DNA of 47,343 nt, taken from assembly GCA_009838175.1 (NCBI GenBank), contig VXSB01000031.1, positions 1-47,343 on the forward strand. Reading direction: 5' to 3'. The notes beneath the pieces are model-generated. The model saw only the letters and a program-made list of their open reading frames with translations. It was not told where the DNA came from and made no database searches. A program made the position numbers and the translations under genes. Shown piece after piece: positions 35,615 through 44,861 of this stretch (within the stretch, counting starts at the first letter, position 1; each line of letters begins with the position of its first letter). The DNA is from Chloroflexota bacterium (GTDB lineage Bacteria > Chloroflexota > Dehalococcoidia > Lucifugimonadales > Lucifugimonadaceae).

Positions 35615-37258
35615 CTAAGCAGCGGCTTCGGCTCGACGGTCGAGAATGCTTCGTGCGATCTCTCTAGCTTCGTCTAAGTTGTCGGCGAAGTGATCCTCAG
35701 GGACGTTCTGCAGGATGTTGAGGGCTCGCAACGTTGTGGCGGGAAGCCCGTCCAGTCCCATGACGATGCATGCAGTTTCTTCGTTGTCCGCGGTGTTGAT
35801 CATCTGCTCGACGACGAGTGCTGCGCTGTCATCCATGTATACGGTGTCGGAGAAGTCGAGGATTACGACCTCGTGGTCGCGGATGTCGATACTGATCGCG
35901 TTGATCAATTTGGAGGCGGAAGCGACGGAGAATGTGCCTTTGAGGGCTACCAAACCGACTTGTGCGGAGAACACATCGATATCATCGAGATTCTCATAGT
36001 CTTTGAAGAAGACTTGATCTAGCAGGGGAACCGAAATGACGCTGTCCAACTCGAGTCGTTCGAATTGTTTAGCGCTAGTGACGCCGGCAGCGATCATGCC
36101 GACAGCGACGGCGGTGACCAGGTCGAGAAACACGGTGAGTCCGAGAGTGAGGAGCATCACTAACAGATGATCTCTTTGGACGTAGAAGATTCTGGTGATG
36201 AATCGCCAATCGATGGTGTCCCATCCGACCTTTATGAGGATTCCGGCAAGCACAGCCATGGGGATGGATGCAACATATTGCCCGAGCTGCATCACGATTG
36301 CTGACAGTATTGCTACGCACAGGACGCCTGACAGTGGTGTCCAACCTCCGGCCCTGATGTTGGCGACGGTCCCGGGTGTCGCGCCGGAGCCGGGGAGCCC
36401 GCCGATGAACCCGGTCACGACATTTCCGATTCCCTGTCCGAGGAGTTCGCGATCGGGGTTGTGTCGAGTGTGAGTCATCGAGTCAGCTACTAAAGATGTG
36501 AGCAAACTGTCAACTGAGCCGACGAGTGCGATGACAAGTGCAGGTTGAATAGCCCTGAGCAATGTGCCGGTCGAAAGGTCCGGAGTTACGAGTTCAGGCA
36601 ATCCGGTGGGCACTTCGCCGATGACGGGGGCATCGGTGAGCCAAAGTATTCCGAGGAAGGTGCCTATGACCAAGGCGGCCATTGTAGCGGGGAAGAACCT
36701 GCTGAATCGTTCGGGCCAAAGCGCTGCGACAGCAAGAGTCACGGCCCCGAGGATGAGCGCGCTAGGATTGAAGTGGTTGATCAAGTCGGGCCAGGCACGG
36801 ATGGCCCCTACGGGCCCGCCACTGGCGACCTCAGCACCTAGGAATGGTAGCGTCTGGGTCAGGAATATGATGATTCCGACTCCGGACATGAACCCGGAGA
36901 TGACGGAGTAGGGTGTGTATTCGACGAAGCGTCCGATCCGGAGTACGCCTAGGAAGATCTGAATCAGTCCGGCCATGATGACGATGGTGAACGCGGCGGC
37001 TAAGTTGTCCGCGTTTGCGGTGACGATGACACCCATGGCCACGGTCATCGATCCTGTGGGCCCGGAGATCTGCGATCGTGTTCCGCCGAACACTGCCGCG
37101 AAGAAACCGACTGCGATCGCTCCATAGATGCCGGCGACGGGGTCTAGACCTGCCGCGATGGCAAAAGCAAGAGCTACCGGCAAAGCGATCACTGCGGACG
37201 TGACGCCGCCGAAGACATCTCCTCGCAAGGTCTGGAAGTCGTAATTTATCTTCGGCAT
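35615..37258 (-). CDS. SulP-family anion transporter with STAS domain
   Basis: A 547-residue SulP protein that carries bicarbonate, sulfate or related anions, usually coupled to Na+ or H+. The N-terminal ~410 residues hold 10-14 hydrophobic segments, including GDVFGGVTSAVIALPVALAFA and the ISGPTGSMTVAM loop typical of the family. The last ~110 residues are a STAS domain (VVILDFSDTVYMDDSAALV). The ATG at 37258 (MPKINYDF) is chosen; ATG at 37285 or TTG at 37324 would add short N-terminal tails. ATP sulfurylase elsewhere in the window makes sulfate uptake conceivable but proves nothing. Confidence 0.87.
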   Translation of the reverse strand: MPKINYDFQTLRGDVFGGVTSAVIALPVALAFAIAAGLDPVAGIYGAIAVGFFAAVFGGTRSQISGPTGSMTVAMGVIVTANADNLAAAFTIVIMAGLIQIFLGVLRIGRFVEYTPYSVISGFMSGVGIIIFLTQTLPFLGAEVASGGPVGAIRAWPDLINHFNPSALILGAVTLAVAALWPERFSRFFPATMAALVIGTFLGILWLTDAPVIGEVPTGLPELVTPDLSTGTLLRAIQPALVIALVGSVDSLLTSLVADSMTHTRHNPDRELLGQGIGNVVTGFIGGLPGSGATPGTVANIRAGGWTPLSGVLCVAILSAIVMQLGQYVASIPMAVLAGILIKVGWDTIDWRFITRIFYVQRDHLLVMLLTLGLTVFLDLVTAVAVGMIAAGVTSAKQFERLELDSVISVPLLDQVFFKDYENLDDIDVFSAQVGLVALKGTFSVASASKLINAISIDIRDHEVVILDFSDTVYMDDSAALVVEQMINTADNEETACIVMGLDGLPATTLRALNILQNVPEDHFADNLDEAREIARSILDRRAEAAA

Positions 37259-37488
37259 GCTAGACGACTCGAACTCGAAGCCCATGTGATTGGAAGACGT
37301 TATCCTCAACGATCCGATCGTCAAACACGTAGAACACGTAATTTAACCCCAGTTTTCTCACGACTTCGACATCTTGAACCAAGGCGTACATCCATCTATC
37401 CTGCTGAGATAACCAGTCCACTTTATCAGTAAGACATCGGAAGGAAAGACTGGCCGGAGGTTGACGGTGGTTCGATAGATTTCTTGCG

Positions 37489-38358
37489 TCAGATTTCGAG
37501 TTTCATGAGTTCTTCCGCGAAGATTATTTCGCCGTCGTAGTGTTCGCGGATGTCGCCGATGGCTCGTTCCATGGGGCCGTGTATGGCTAAGTCGGGCGAT
37601 GTGTGAGTGAGGACGAGGGTTTTAGCTTCCGCAGTTGCGGCCATTTGGGCGGCGGTTACCGTTCCGAGTTGTCCGTGGTTGAGACCTCGGCCTTCAAGAG
37701 TGGCTTGGTCGTTGGCGCAGTTGGCGACGAGAACGTCAGCGTTGTGAGCGAGGTCGGTTAGGGAGTCGCAGGGTTCGGCGTCACCGGTGAAAACGACGGA
37801 TTTGCCGGATGAAGTATCCACGCGGTAGGCGAGGGATTCGAGGTAGGGCTGGACGTGGTCTGTGGAAACGGCGGTGATTTTCCAACGTTCCTTTGTCAAA
37901 AAAGTGCCAGGTCCTATATCTCGGGAGTAGACGACCGGCGGGTCGCGTGGAAGCGTACCACCTCGATTGACGTAGACGTTTTGGCTTATCGGGAAGTGGA
38001 CGCGAGCATACCAGTCGTGGGCAAAGACACCATTCTCTTCGTCCATGATGCCGTGAACCAGACGCTCGGTCGGTGGTGGGCCGTAGATGTTCAAGGTGTT
38101 TTCTTTACCAACGGACTGATCCCAGCGGCAGAGTAGGAAACAAGGCAGGTCTACGTCGTGGTCGAAGTGGTGGTGAGTGAAAAAGAGGTGGTCGATCTTC
38201 GTGGGCCAGAGTCCAGCTTTTACCAGCTTGTGCGTCGTTGCGGGACCGCAGTCAAACATGAGAAATTCGCCATCGATTTCGAGAACCGCGGACGATCCGA
38301 AGCGGGACGGCGTTGGATGTGGTGTGCCAGCACCTAGGATGTGGAGGGTTGTGGGCAT
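37489..38358 (-). CDS. Metallo-beta-lactamase-fold hydrolase (RNase Z-like), paralog 1
   Basis: A 289-residue MBL-fold protein. The metal site THHHFDHD is at 61-68, followed by the later His in STDHVQPYL, Asp in FTGDAEPCDS and a C-terminal His in LVLTHTSP. The N-terminal LHILGAGTPHPTPSRFG resembles RNase Z and arylsulfatase-like members. An additional His (GLNHGQLGT) sits in the position often used in ElaC-type enzymes. It directly follows a close paralog on the same strand, 21 nt apart. The substrate is unknown. Confidence 0.85.
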   Translation of the reverse strand: MPTTLHILGAGTPHPTPSRFGSSAVLEIDGEFLMFDCGPATTHKLVKAGLWPTKIDHLFFTHHHFDHDVDLPCFLLCRWDQSVGKENTLNIYGPPPTERLVHGIMDEENGVFAHDWYARVHFPISQNVYVNRGGTLPRDPPVVYSRDIGPGTFLTKERWKITAVSTDHVQPYLESLAYRVDTSSGKSVVFTGDAEPCDSLTDLAHNADVLVANCANDQATLEGRGLNHGQLGTVTAAQMAATAEAKTLVLTHTSPDLAIHGPMERAIGDIREHYDGEIIFAEELMKLEI

Positions 38359-38379
38359 AGTCAGTCGCCCATCCGAAAA

Positions 38380-39264
38380 TTAGACGTCGAGTTTCATCAG
38401 CTCCTCGGCGTAGACTACTTGGCCGTTGTAGACCTCTCGGATATCGCCAATGCCTTTTTCTAACGGGCCGTGTTGTGAGATGTGTGGCCCCATATGAACG
38501 AGTACGAGCTTTTTGACACCTGCGGCTTCGGCCATTCGACCGGCGCCAGTAGTGCCGCACTGCCCAAACGACTCTCCATCCTCGTTCATCACCTCTTGAT
38601 CGTCCCAACACATGCACAACATCACATCAGCATCACGCGCCAGTTCTGTTACCGAGTCGCAAGGCTGGGTATCACCAGTAAAGACGATCGACTTGCCCCC
38701 TTTGACATCGAGTCGATACGCGAGGGAGTCGAGGTAGGGTTGCACGTGCTCGGCAGGCGCAGCCGTAACCTCCCACTTGTCAGCGGTTTTGACAGTGCCG
38801 GGTCCGATGTCTCGGGAGTTCACCACTGGAGGCTTGCGCGGCAGAGTTCCTCCTCGATTGACATGGATTTTCTGACTGAGCGGATGACTTACCCGCGCAA
38901 TCCAATCATGAGCAAAAATCCCCTCCTCTTTGTCCAGCACTCCATGCGTGATCCGCTCAGTCAGCGTCGGACCATACACACTCAACGTGTTCTCCTTCCC
39001 AATCGACTGATCCCACCGACACAGCAAAAAACACGGATAGTCGATGTCGTGGTCGAAGTGGTGATGAGTGAAGAATAGGTTGTCGATCTCCGTTGGCCAA
39101 AGTCCAGACTGCACCAACTTATGAGTAGCCGCCGGCCCACAGTCAAACATGATCTTCTCTCCATCAACATCTGCGACGTAGGCGGAGCCGAAGCGAGTAG
39201 GAGTCGGCGTCGGAGTTCCAGCGCCTAGGATGTAGAGTGACGTGGGGAGTTTGGAATTGGGCAT
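38380..39264 (-). CDS. Metallo-beta-lactamase-fold hydrolase (RNase Z-like), paralog 2
   Basis: A 294-residue protein strongly similar along its length to the downstream paralog, sharing THHHFDHD, RWDQS.GKENTL, VNRGGTLPR and EELMKL. The core metal motifs are kept (HVQPYL, FTGDTQPCDS, LVLVHMGP), but the paralog's GLNHGQLGT is SFGQCGTTG here, so one His is lost. The start ATG at 39264 is chosen over TTG at 39288. The pair probably arose by tandem duplication and is co-transcribed. Confidence 0.85.
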   Translation of the reverse strand: MPNSKLPTSLYILGAGTPTPTPTRFGSAYVADVDGEKIMFDCGPAATHKLVQSGLWPTEIDNLFFTHHHFDHDIDYPCFLLCRWDQSIGKENTLSVYGPTLTERITHGVLDKEEGIFAHDWIARVSHPLSQKIHVNRGGTLPRKPPVVNSRDIGPGTVKTADKWEVTAAPAEHVQPYLDSLAYRLDVKGGKSIVFTGDTQPCDSVTELARDADVMLCMCWDDQEVMNEDGESFGQCGTTGAGRMAEAAGVKKLVLVHMGPHISQHGPLEKGIGDIREVYNGQVVYAEELMKLDV

Positions 39265-39323
39265 GAGGGGTAGTTTAGTGGGTTTCAAAGGTGTTTACTT
39301 GTGCCTCCGATAAGATTGAAAAC

Positions 39324-41192
39324 GTGACCACCCAACATCTCATACGGAATTTTTGCATCATCGCGCATGTCGATCATGGGAAGTCGACGTTGGCTGATCG
39401 GATGATCGAGTTGACGGGCGCAGTTTCGGAGCGGGAACTGGTGGAGCAGCATTTGGACACCATGGATCTGGAGCGCGAGCGGGGGATCACGATCAAGGCG
39501 CAAGCGGTGCGATTGCGTTTTCCGTCTAAGGATGGGAACGAATACCAGCTGAATCTGATCGATACGCCCGGGCACGTGGACTTCTCATACGAGGTTTCGC
39601 GGAGTCTGGCGGCATGTGAGGCGGCGGTTCTTCTGATCGACGCGTCGCAGGGAATTCAGGCGCAGACGATGGCGAATGTCTATCTGGCGCTGGAAAACGA
39701 TCTGGTGATTATTCCCGCGATCAACAAGATCGATATGCCGAATGCGGAGCCGGAACGTGTGGCATCAGAGATGGTAGACACGTTCGGATTCAGCAAAGAC
39801 GAGATGCTGTGGGTCTCGGGCAAGACTGGCGAAGGCGTGGAAGAGTTGCTGGAGCGGATTATTGAGTTGACGCCTCCGCCCGTGGGTGAGTTGGATCAAC
39901 CATTGCAGGCGTTGGTGTTCGACAGCAAGTACGACTCGTTCAAAGGCGTGGTTGCGTACGTCCGCGTTCTTGACGGGCAGATCAAGGCTCGTGACCGGGC
40001 GAAGTTCATGGACTCTGGATCGAACGGCGAGGTGTTAGAGGTGGGATACTTTTCGCCGACGGTGATGCGTGCGCCAGAGGGATTGAGAGTCGGAGAGGTC
40101 GGATACGTGGCGACGGGCATCAAGGATGTTGGCGATGTGATGGTGGGCGACACGATGACGCTGGTCAAGGAAGCGGCTATAGAGCCTCGTGTGCAGTACC
40201 AAGAGCAGAAACCGATGGTGTTCACGGGGCTATATCCGTCGGACGCAAACGACTACGGTGAGTTGCGAGAGGCGCTCGGGAAGTTGAGGTTGAATGATGC
40301 CGCGCTGGTTTTCGAGCCGGAGTCGTCATCGGCATTGGGTTTCGGATTCAGATGCGGTTTCCTCGGACTCCTACACATGGAGGTGGTGCAGGAGCGGCTG
40401 GAGCGCGAGTACGAGTTGGAATTGATCACGACGGCTCCGAGTGTGGAGTTTCAGGTCATGCTGAACGACGGCGAGATCATATACGTTGAGAACCCGTCGA
40501 AGTTACCCGATAAGAAGGACTACGCCGAGATATTAGAGCCTTGGGTCGACTTGTCCATCATCGTCCCAGCGGCCTACTACGGGAATGTCATGGAACTGGT
40601 GACGCAGAAACGCGGCGTGTTCAAACGGATGGAGTACCTGCAGACACAGGCAGCAGGATCAGGCAACGGCACGATGTCGGGCTCGATGAATGGTGCTGGC
40701 CGCAACGCGCGGGTGATGCTGGAATACGAGGCCCCGCTATCCGCGATCTTGGTAGATTTCCATGACATGTTGAAGTCGGCCACGCAAGGCTACGCATCGA
40801 TGGACTACCAGACCTCAGGCTATCGTGAGGCGAACATGGTCAAACTCGACATTCTCGTCAACCACGAGGAAGTGGACGCCCTGAGTAGTATCGTCCATTC
40901 GTCGGAGGCGGCTGATACGGGTCGAAAACTGGCATCGAAATTGAAGGATCTGATACCGCGCCAGATGTTTGCAGTGCCGATACAGGCGGCCATTGGTGGG
41001 AAGATCGTGGCGCGGACCAACGTGAAGGCGTTGCGAAAGAATGTGCTGGCAAAATGCTACGGCGGCGACGTGACGCGTAAACGGAAGCTGCTAGAGCGTC
41101 AGAAAGAGGGCAAAAGACGGCGCGCCAAAATGGTGGGTTCGGTCGAGGTACCTCAAGAGGCTTTCATGGCCGTCCTGCAGTTGCGGAACTGA
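39324..41192 (+). CDS. lepA: Elongation factor 4 (LepA)
   Basis: A 622-residue translational GTPase that acts on stalled or mispositioned ribosomes. G1 [10 protein letters not shown]3 DTPGHVDF and G4 NKID are intact. The C-terminal [17 protein letters not shown] segment, [17 protein letters not shown], is specific to LepA. The GTG at 39324 ([15 protein letters not shown]) matches the normal family start; the frame is open to 39291. A Gly/Ser/Asn-rich insert ([13 protein letters not shown]) in the C-terminal region replaces a short loop. Confidence 0.95.
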   Translation: MTTQHLIRNFCIIAHVDHGKSTLADRMIELTGAVSERELVEQHLDTMDLERERGITIKAQAVRLRFPSKDGNEYQLNLIDTPGHVDFSYEVSRSLAACEAAVLLIDASQGIQAQTMANVYLALENDLVIIPAINKIDMPNAEPERVASEMVDTFGFSKDEMLWVSGKTGEGVEELLERIIELTPPPVGELDQPLQALVFDSKYDSFKGVVAYVRVLDGQIKARDRAKFMDSGSNGEVLEVGYFSPTVMRAPEGLRVGEVGYVATGIKDVGDVMVGDTMTLVKEAAIEPRVQYQEQKPMVFTGLYPSDANDYGELREALGKLRLNDAALVFEPESSSALGFGFRCGFLGLLHMEVVQERLEREYELELITTAPSVEFQVMLNDGEIIYVENPSKLPDKKDYAEILEPWVDLSIIVPAAYYGNVMELVTQKRGVFKRMEYLQTQAAGSGNGTMSGSMNGAGRNARVMLEYEAPLSAILVDFHDMLKSATQGYASMDYQTSGYREANMVKLDILVNHEEVDALSSIVHSSEAADTGRKLASKLKDLIPRQMFAVPIQAAIGGKIVARTNVKALRKNVLAKCYGGDVTRKRKLLERQKEGKRRRAKMVGSVEVPQEAFMAVLQLRN

Positions 41193-41201
41193 GGGACAGT
41201 T

Positions 41202-42074
41202 CTAAAGTTCTGCCGCGAAGTCAACAATCATCTGGCGCATAGTCGGATCTTTGGCAGCTTGGTGCAGAGTCGCACCGAACATTCCCTCGGGTACTCCAGC
41301 ATCGTAACGGATGGCGTCTACGGTGACGGCGTGGGTGGGATATTGACCCATACATGCGATGATGGCGTCGGTGAGCCATATCTCGCCACCTGCTCCTCGC
41401 TCCATTCGTTCGAGGTGCTCGAAGACCGCGGGGTCCAAGGCATAGCGCCCGATGATTGCGAGGTTGCTAGGAGCCTCATCGCGTGGCGGTTTTTCAACCA
41501 TCTGCTCGATTGCGATGACATTCGGCTCGACGGAGGGGCCGGCAACGATTCCTTTGGTGTGGACATCGTCCCATGAGGTTTCGGTGACAGCAATGACGTT
41601 CCCACCGTAGCGGTCTCGGACATCGAGAATCTGAGCGGTTGATGAGTACTCGCCCCATAGGATTTCGTCAGGAAAGATGACCACGAAGGGTTCATCGTCC
41701 ACGAAATTCTTTGCGAGGAGAATAGCGTGTCCATTGCCGAGGGGTTCGAGTTGTTTGATAGATGTGATCCGTGCTTGGCTAGATATCTCGACCATTTGAT
41801 CCGCAAGTTCGTCGCGTCCGGTCTGACGGAGCCTCCCTTCGAGGTCAGGCATGGAGTGGAAGTATGAACCGACGCTTCTTGCGTCTTCGACGATTGCGAT
41901 GTCGGTGATACCGGCTTCTACAGCATCGTTGACGGCGTGCTGGACGAGAGGAATTCCAAGTACCGGAAGCAGAGCCTTGGGAACACTGCGGGTCACTGGC
42001 AGAAATCGAGTGCCTAGTCCGGCGACTGGGATTATTGCCTTTGTTGTTACGGAATTCGCGTTGTTTAAGGTCAT
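41202..42074 (-). CDS. galU: UTP-glucose-1-phosphate uridylyltransferase
   Basis: A 290-residue nucleotidyltransferase that makes UDP-glucose for surface polysaccharides. IIPVAGLGTRFLPVTRSVPKALLPV is the nucleotide-binding signature; FPDEILWG, VEKP and GEIWLTDAI match later GalU motifs. Length is normal. It converges with lepA with only 9 nt between stop codons and is divergent from the SRP RNA gene. Confidence 0.93.
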   Translation of the reverse strand: MTLNNANSVTTKAIIPVAGLGTRFLPVTRSVPKALLPVLGIPLVQHAVNDAVEAGITDIAIVEDARSVGSYFHSMPDLEGRLRQTGRDELADQMVEISSQARITSIKQLEPLGNGHAILLAKNFVDDEPFVVIFPDEILWGEYSSTAQILDVRDRYGGNVIAVTETSWDDVHTKGIVAGPSVEPNVIAIEQMVEKPPRDEAPSNLAIIGRYALDPAVFEHLERMERGAGGEIWLTDAIIACMGQYPTHAVTVDAIRYDAGVPEGMFGATLHQAAKDPTMRQMIVDFAAEL

Positions 42075-42157
42075 TTGTCTTGAGTCTAACCGAGTAGATT
42101 GCTACTTCCTTTGGTTTGATACGACGGAGATAGTCCGATGGTTTACGATTCAAGGAT

Positions 42158-42430
42158 GCGGTCGTGCCAAGCGGGGAGCTAGCGGTGCCCTGAACCTGCA
42201 ATCCGCTCAGCAGGGCCGGAATCCTCGTGGAGGTTTCGCAGTTCGAACCGCTGGCATTCGATGCTCGGTGTTGAGAGTCGGGTTCTTGCGCGGCAGAGTC
42301 CCGTGAACCCCGTCAGGTCCGGAAGGAAGCAGCGGTAAGCGGATAGCTCTGGGCGACGCAGGGTGATCTGATTCGAGCCGAGGCGGGTGCCAAGTACGGG
42401 CTACATTCCGAATTCGAGGTGCACGGCCGC
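42158..42430 (+). ncRNA. ffs: Signal recognition particle RNA, large bacterial (Alu-containing) type
   Basis: The S-domain core is unmistakable: GTCAGGTCCGGAAGGAAGCA at 42316-42335. The 5' part (GGGGAGCTAGCGGTGCCCTG...CCTGCAATCCGCTC) matches the Alu domain of Bacillus-type 6S/scRNA. The ends pair: GCGGTCGTGC at 42158-42167 with GCACGGCCGC at 42421-42430 (10 bp with one G-U). About 273 nt, typical for the long type. It lies between divergent galU and rsmA, ending 30 nt before the rsmA start. Confidence 0.95.
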
Positions 42431-42460
42431 ATTGACCTGTTCAGATATCGAAATCGCCAT

Positions 42461-43297
42461 ATGCCGCGCCGACGACTAGGTCAGCACTTTCTACACGACA
42501 ACTCAGTCGCCCGACGCATCGTCAACGCGGCCGACATATCGGTCGGCGACGTGGTTATTGAGATCGGCCCCGGGAACGGCGCGCTGACGCACCACATCGT
42601 TGATGCCGCGAGCTTCGCTGGCAGTTCTGTTGTACTAGTCGAAATCGACCCGAAATATGCGGTCATGATGGAAGACAAATTCGCATCCAATCCGGATGTG
42701 CGAGTTGTTTGTGCAGACGCTAGGGACATCGATTTCGAAGATTTGCCGGAGTTGTCTAAGGGAAATCGATACAAGGTGGTTGCGAATTTGCCGTACTATG
42801 CTGGAACTCCGATCGTCAGATCGTTTCTGGAACGCGAACACAAACCGGAAAGTATGACGGTGATGCTGCAACGCGAGGTCGCGCGGGATATGTGCGCAAC
42901 ACCCGGCAAAATGAGTCTGTTGTCGATAGCGGTCCAGATCTACGCAGAACCCAAGAAACTTTTTGACGTCCCACCCGCAGCGTTTCGCCCACCGCCGAAG
43001 GTACATTCGACTGTGATCAAGTTAGTGCCACAGTCTGAGCCATTAGTAGCTTTGGACGAGATTGACAATCTCTTCAAGGTTGCGCGCTCGGCTTTCTTAG
43101 GTCGTCGCAAGCAGCTTCACAACTCGTTGGCGAACGGATTGGGACTGACGACAGATGAAGTGAAAGAGATGACGGCCGCGGTCGGGATCGACAGCGAGCG
43201 ACGTCCCGCGACATTGGGTATCGATGAGTGGATCGCGTTGACGCATCATTGGCGAAACGCACATCAGGGTGATAAGACCGAAATCGTTGCAGGCTAA
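42461..43297 (+). CDS. rsmA: 16S rRNA (adenine1518/1519-N6,N6)-dimethyltransferase
   Basis: A 278-residue KsgA/RsmA methyltransferase that dimethylates two adenines near the 3' end of 16S rRNA. LGQHFLHDNSVARRIV is the usual start, EIGPGNGALT is SAM motif I, and NLPYYAGTPIV is the catalytic NLPY motif. The frame is open into the SRP RNA (42419), but the ATG at 42461 (MPRRRLGQHF) is the proper start. ispE follows after 6 nt, a common bacterial pairing. Confidence 0.95.
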   Translation: MPRRRLGQHFLHDNSVARRIVNAADISVGDVVIEIGPGNGALTHHIVDAASFAGSSVVLVEIDPKYAVMMEDKFASNPDVRVVCADARDIDFEDLPELSKGNRYKVVANLPYYAGTPIVRSFLEREHKPESMTVMLQREVARDMCATPGKMSLLSIAVQIYAEPKKLFDVPPAAFRPPPKVHSTVIKLVPQSEPLVALDEIDNLFKVARSAFLGRRKQLHNSLANGLGLTTDEVKEMTAAVGIDSERRPATLGIDEWIALTHHWRNAHQGDKTEIVAG

Positions 43298-43303
43298 ACG
43301 ATC

Positions 43304-44191
43304 GTGATCGTCGAACACGCATACGCGAAGCTGAATCTGACGCTCGAGGTTATCCGAAAGCGCACTGATGGGTATCACGATTTGGCGACGATATTGCAGA
43401 CGGTCGACCTTCACGACACGCTGGAGTTTCGCGACAACGAAGGGATCGAATTCGAGTGTTCAGACGCTTCGATAGCAGATGATGACAATCTAGTAGTCCG
43501 TTCATCCGAAGCGCTTCGGAAAGTTGCTGGGACTGGTCGAGGAGCACACATCAGCTTGCAGAAACGGATTCCGGTTGCGGCTGGGTTAGGTGGCGGTTCT
43601 GCCGATGCGGCAGCCACGTTGCGAGGATTGAATCGGCTGTGGGAATTGGGATTATCTGAAAACGAGTTAGTCGAGATCGCGACTGAGGTGGGTTCGGACG
43701 TCCCGTTTCTCATATGCGGCGGGACAGCCTTGGCAAGCGGACGAGGAGAGAAATTAGAGCGTTTGCCGGCTCCAGAACACGGGTGGTTCGTGATCGTTGC
43801 CCCGAGAGATGTTGGTGATGATGGTTCGGGATTGAACAAGACGGCTCGCATGTTTGGCATGTTGACTTCAACCGCGCATACAACCGGGAGCCTGACGCGG
43901 AAGTTGGCAGCTCGGATGATCGAGAAAGGCGATTGCCATCCGGCATTCATGTTCAACGTCTTTCAGCAAGTCGCACCGCACGCGTTTCCGAATTGGCAGA
44001 AGATTCACGACGGATTTGCGGGCCTAGGTGCCTCCGACATCGTTTTGACTGGCGCGGGACCTTCGATGTTCGCGGTCGCCCCTAGCAAAGAAGTGGCGAC
44101 AGCGTGGGCTTTGCTGACTAAGGCGCGTATGGGATGTGAAGCGTTTGCCGTGGGATTGGCGCCCCGCATCGAGATCGACCCGGAGCAATGA
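43304..44191 (+). CDS. ispE: 4-diphosphocytidyl-2-C-methyl-D-erythritol kinase
   Basis: A 295-residue GHMP kinase of the MEP isoprenoid pathway. AYAKLNLTLEVIRKRTDGYH is the N-terminal substrate motif, PVAAGLGGGSADAAATL the ATP loop, and LTGAGPSMFAV the third GHMP motif. It starts with GTG at 43304, close behind rsmA, and overlaps the next gene by 4 nt (ATGA). Its presence implies isoprenoid precursors are made by the MEP route. Confidence 0.94.
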   Translation: MIVEHAYAKLNLTLEVIRKRTDGYHDLATILQTVDLHDTLEFRDNEGIEFECSDASIADDDNLVVRSSEALRKVAGTGRGAHISLQKRIPVAAGLGGGSADAAATLRGLNRLWELGLSENELVEIATEVGSDVPFLICGGTALASGRGEKLERLPAPEHGWFVIVAPRDVGDDGSGLNKTARMFGMLTSTAHTTGSLTRKLAARMIEKGDCHPAFMFNVFQQVAPHAFPNWQKIHDGFAGLGASDIVLTGAGPSMFAVAPSKEVATAWALLTKARMGCEAFAVGLAPRIEIDPEQ

Positions 44192-44616
44192 CACCCGCGT
44201 TGGACATATTGGCGGGAATGCTGTGCGGCACGTTGATGGGATTGATAGCCTCCGCACACGCGGCAGTCATGTTGACGGCCCGCCCACCGAGGATGATTCA
44301 ACAGCGAATCGAGGAAGGCGGATCGTCAAATCTGGTGACTGTGATCGTGTTCGGATTGGTTGTGGTGTGGACGATATTGGGTGTGTTTGCAGCACTTGCC
44401 GCGGATGCGGTGTTGCCTGATGCCGCAGCAATGACACTGGTGCCAAATTCGGCATATCTGGTAGCTGTCGTTTTGGTTTTGGTGATGATGGGCGCGCCCG
44501 CGATGCTGTTTCTGCGGGATAGATGGATTCACGGAATGTTCAGCTTGCTGACCGCACTCGGTATATACGGATTCTTGATCCCCAACGCGGTGATCGCCTT
44601 GCAGAATCGTGCCTGA
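44188..44616 (+). CDS. Small four-helix membrane protein
   Basis: A 142-residue protein with four hydrophobic segments, near residues 8-30, 48-72, 86-108 and 115-137. I do not recognise the family. The ATGA overlap with ispE argues for expression in the rsmA-ispE operon. Short Arg-containing cytoplasmic loops (TARPPRMIQQR, LRDRW) suggest an N-out or N-in four-pass topology that I cannot settle. Confidence 0.65.
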   Translation: MTPALDILAGMLCGTLMGLIASAHAAVMLTARPPRMIQQRIEEGGSSNLVTVIVFGLVVVWTILGVFAALAADAVLPDAAAMTLVPNSAYLVAVVLVLVMMGAPAMLFLRDRWIHGMFSLLTALGIYGFLIPNAVIALQNRA

Positions 44617-44621
44617 AGCAA

Positions 44622-44684
44622 CCATTCCGCCACGCCTTGTCATTCCGAGCGGAGCGGAGTATGCCGGGCGAGGTGGCGGGGTGG
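44622..44684. repeat. Palindromic repeat with GTCATTCCGAGCGGAGCGGAG core
   Basis: CCATTCCGCCAC (44622-44633) pairs with GTGGCGGGGTGG (44673-44684) with two G-U positions, enclosing a TCATTCCGAGCGGAGCGG core. This core resembles an interspersed repeat found in many bacterial genomes. It sits just after the ispE operon and may stabilise or end the transcript. Confidence 0.5.
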
Positions 44685-44714
44685 CATAATTTTGCATCGC
44701 GTGGATGGGAGAGA

Positions 44715-44767
44715 CACCTAGCCAACATTCCCTCTCCCCACCGTGGGAGAGGGCTAGGGTGAGGGGG
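44715..44767. repeat. REP-like palindrome, copy 2
   Basis: CCCTCTCCC (44730-44738) pairs with GGGAGAGGG (44745-44753), flanked by CACCTAG and CTAGGGTG as an outer stem. The core is shared with copy 1 at 35557. The 245-nt gap 44617-44861 contains these two elements and no gene. Confidence 0.6.
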
Positions 44768-44861
44768 AACTGAAGATGTAGGCACTTTCTACAACCCCGT
44801 CCTGTAATCCCTGTAACCTGAGTTTTGCAAAGGTCTCGAAAAACCGCAGGAGCAATCGAGC

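Noticed and set aside
42419..42460. Upstream extension of rsmA into the SRP RNA
   Set aside because: The sequence belongs to the SRP RNA 3' strand, and the canonical RsmA start is at 42461.
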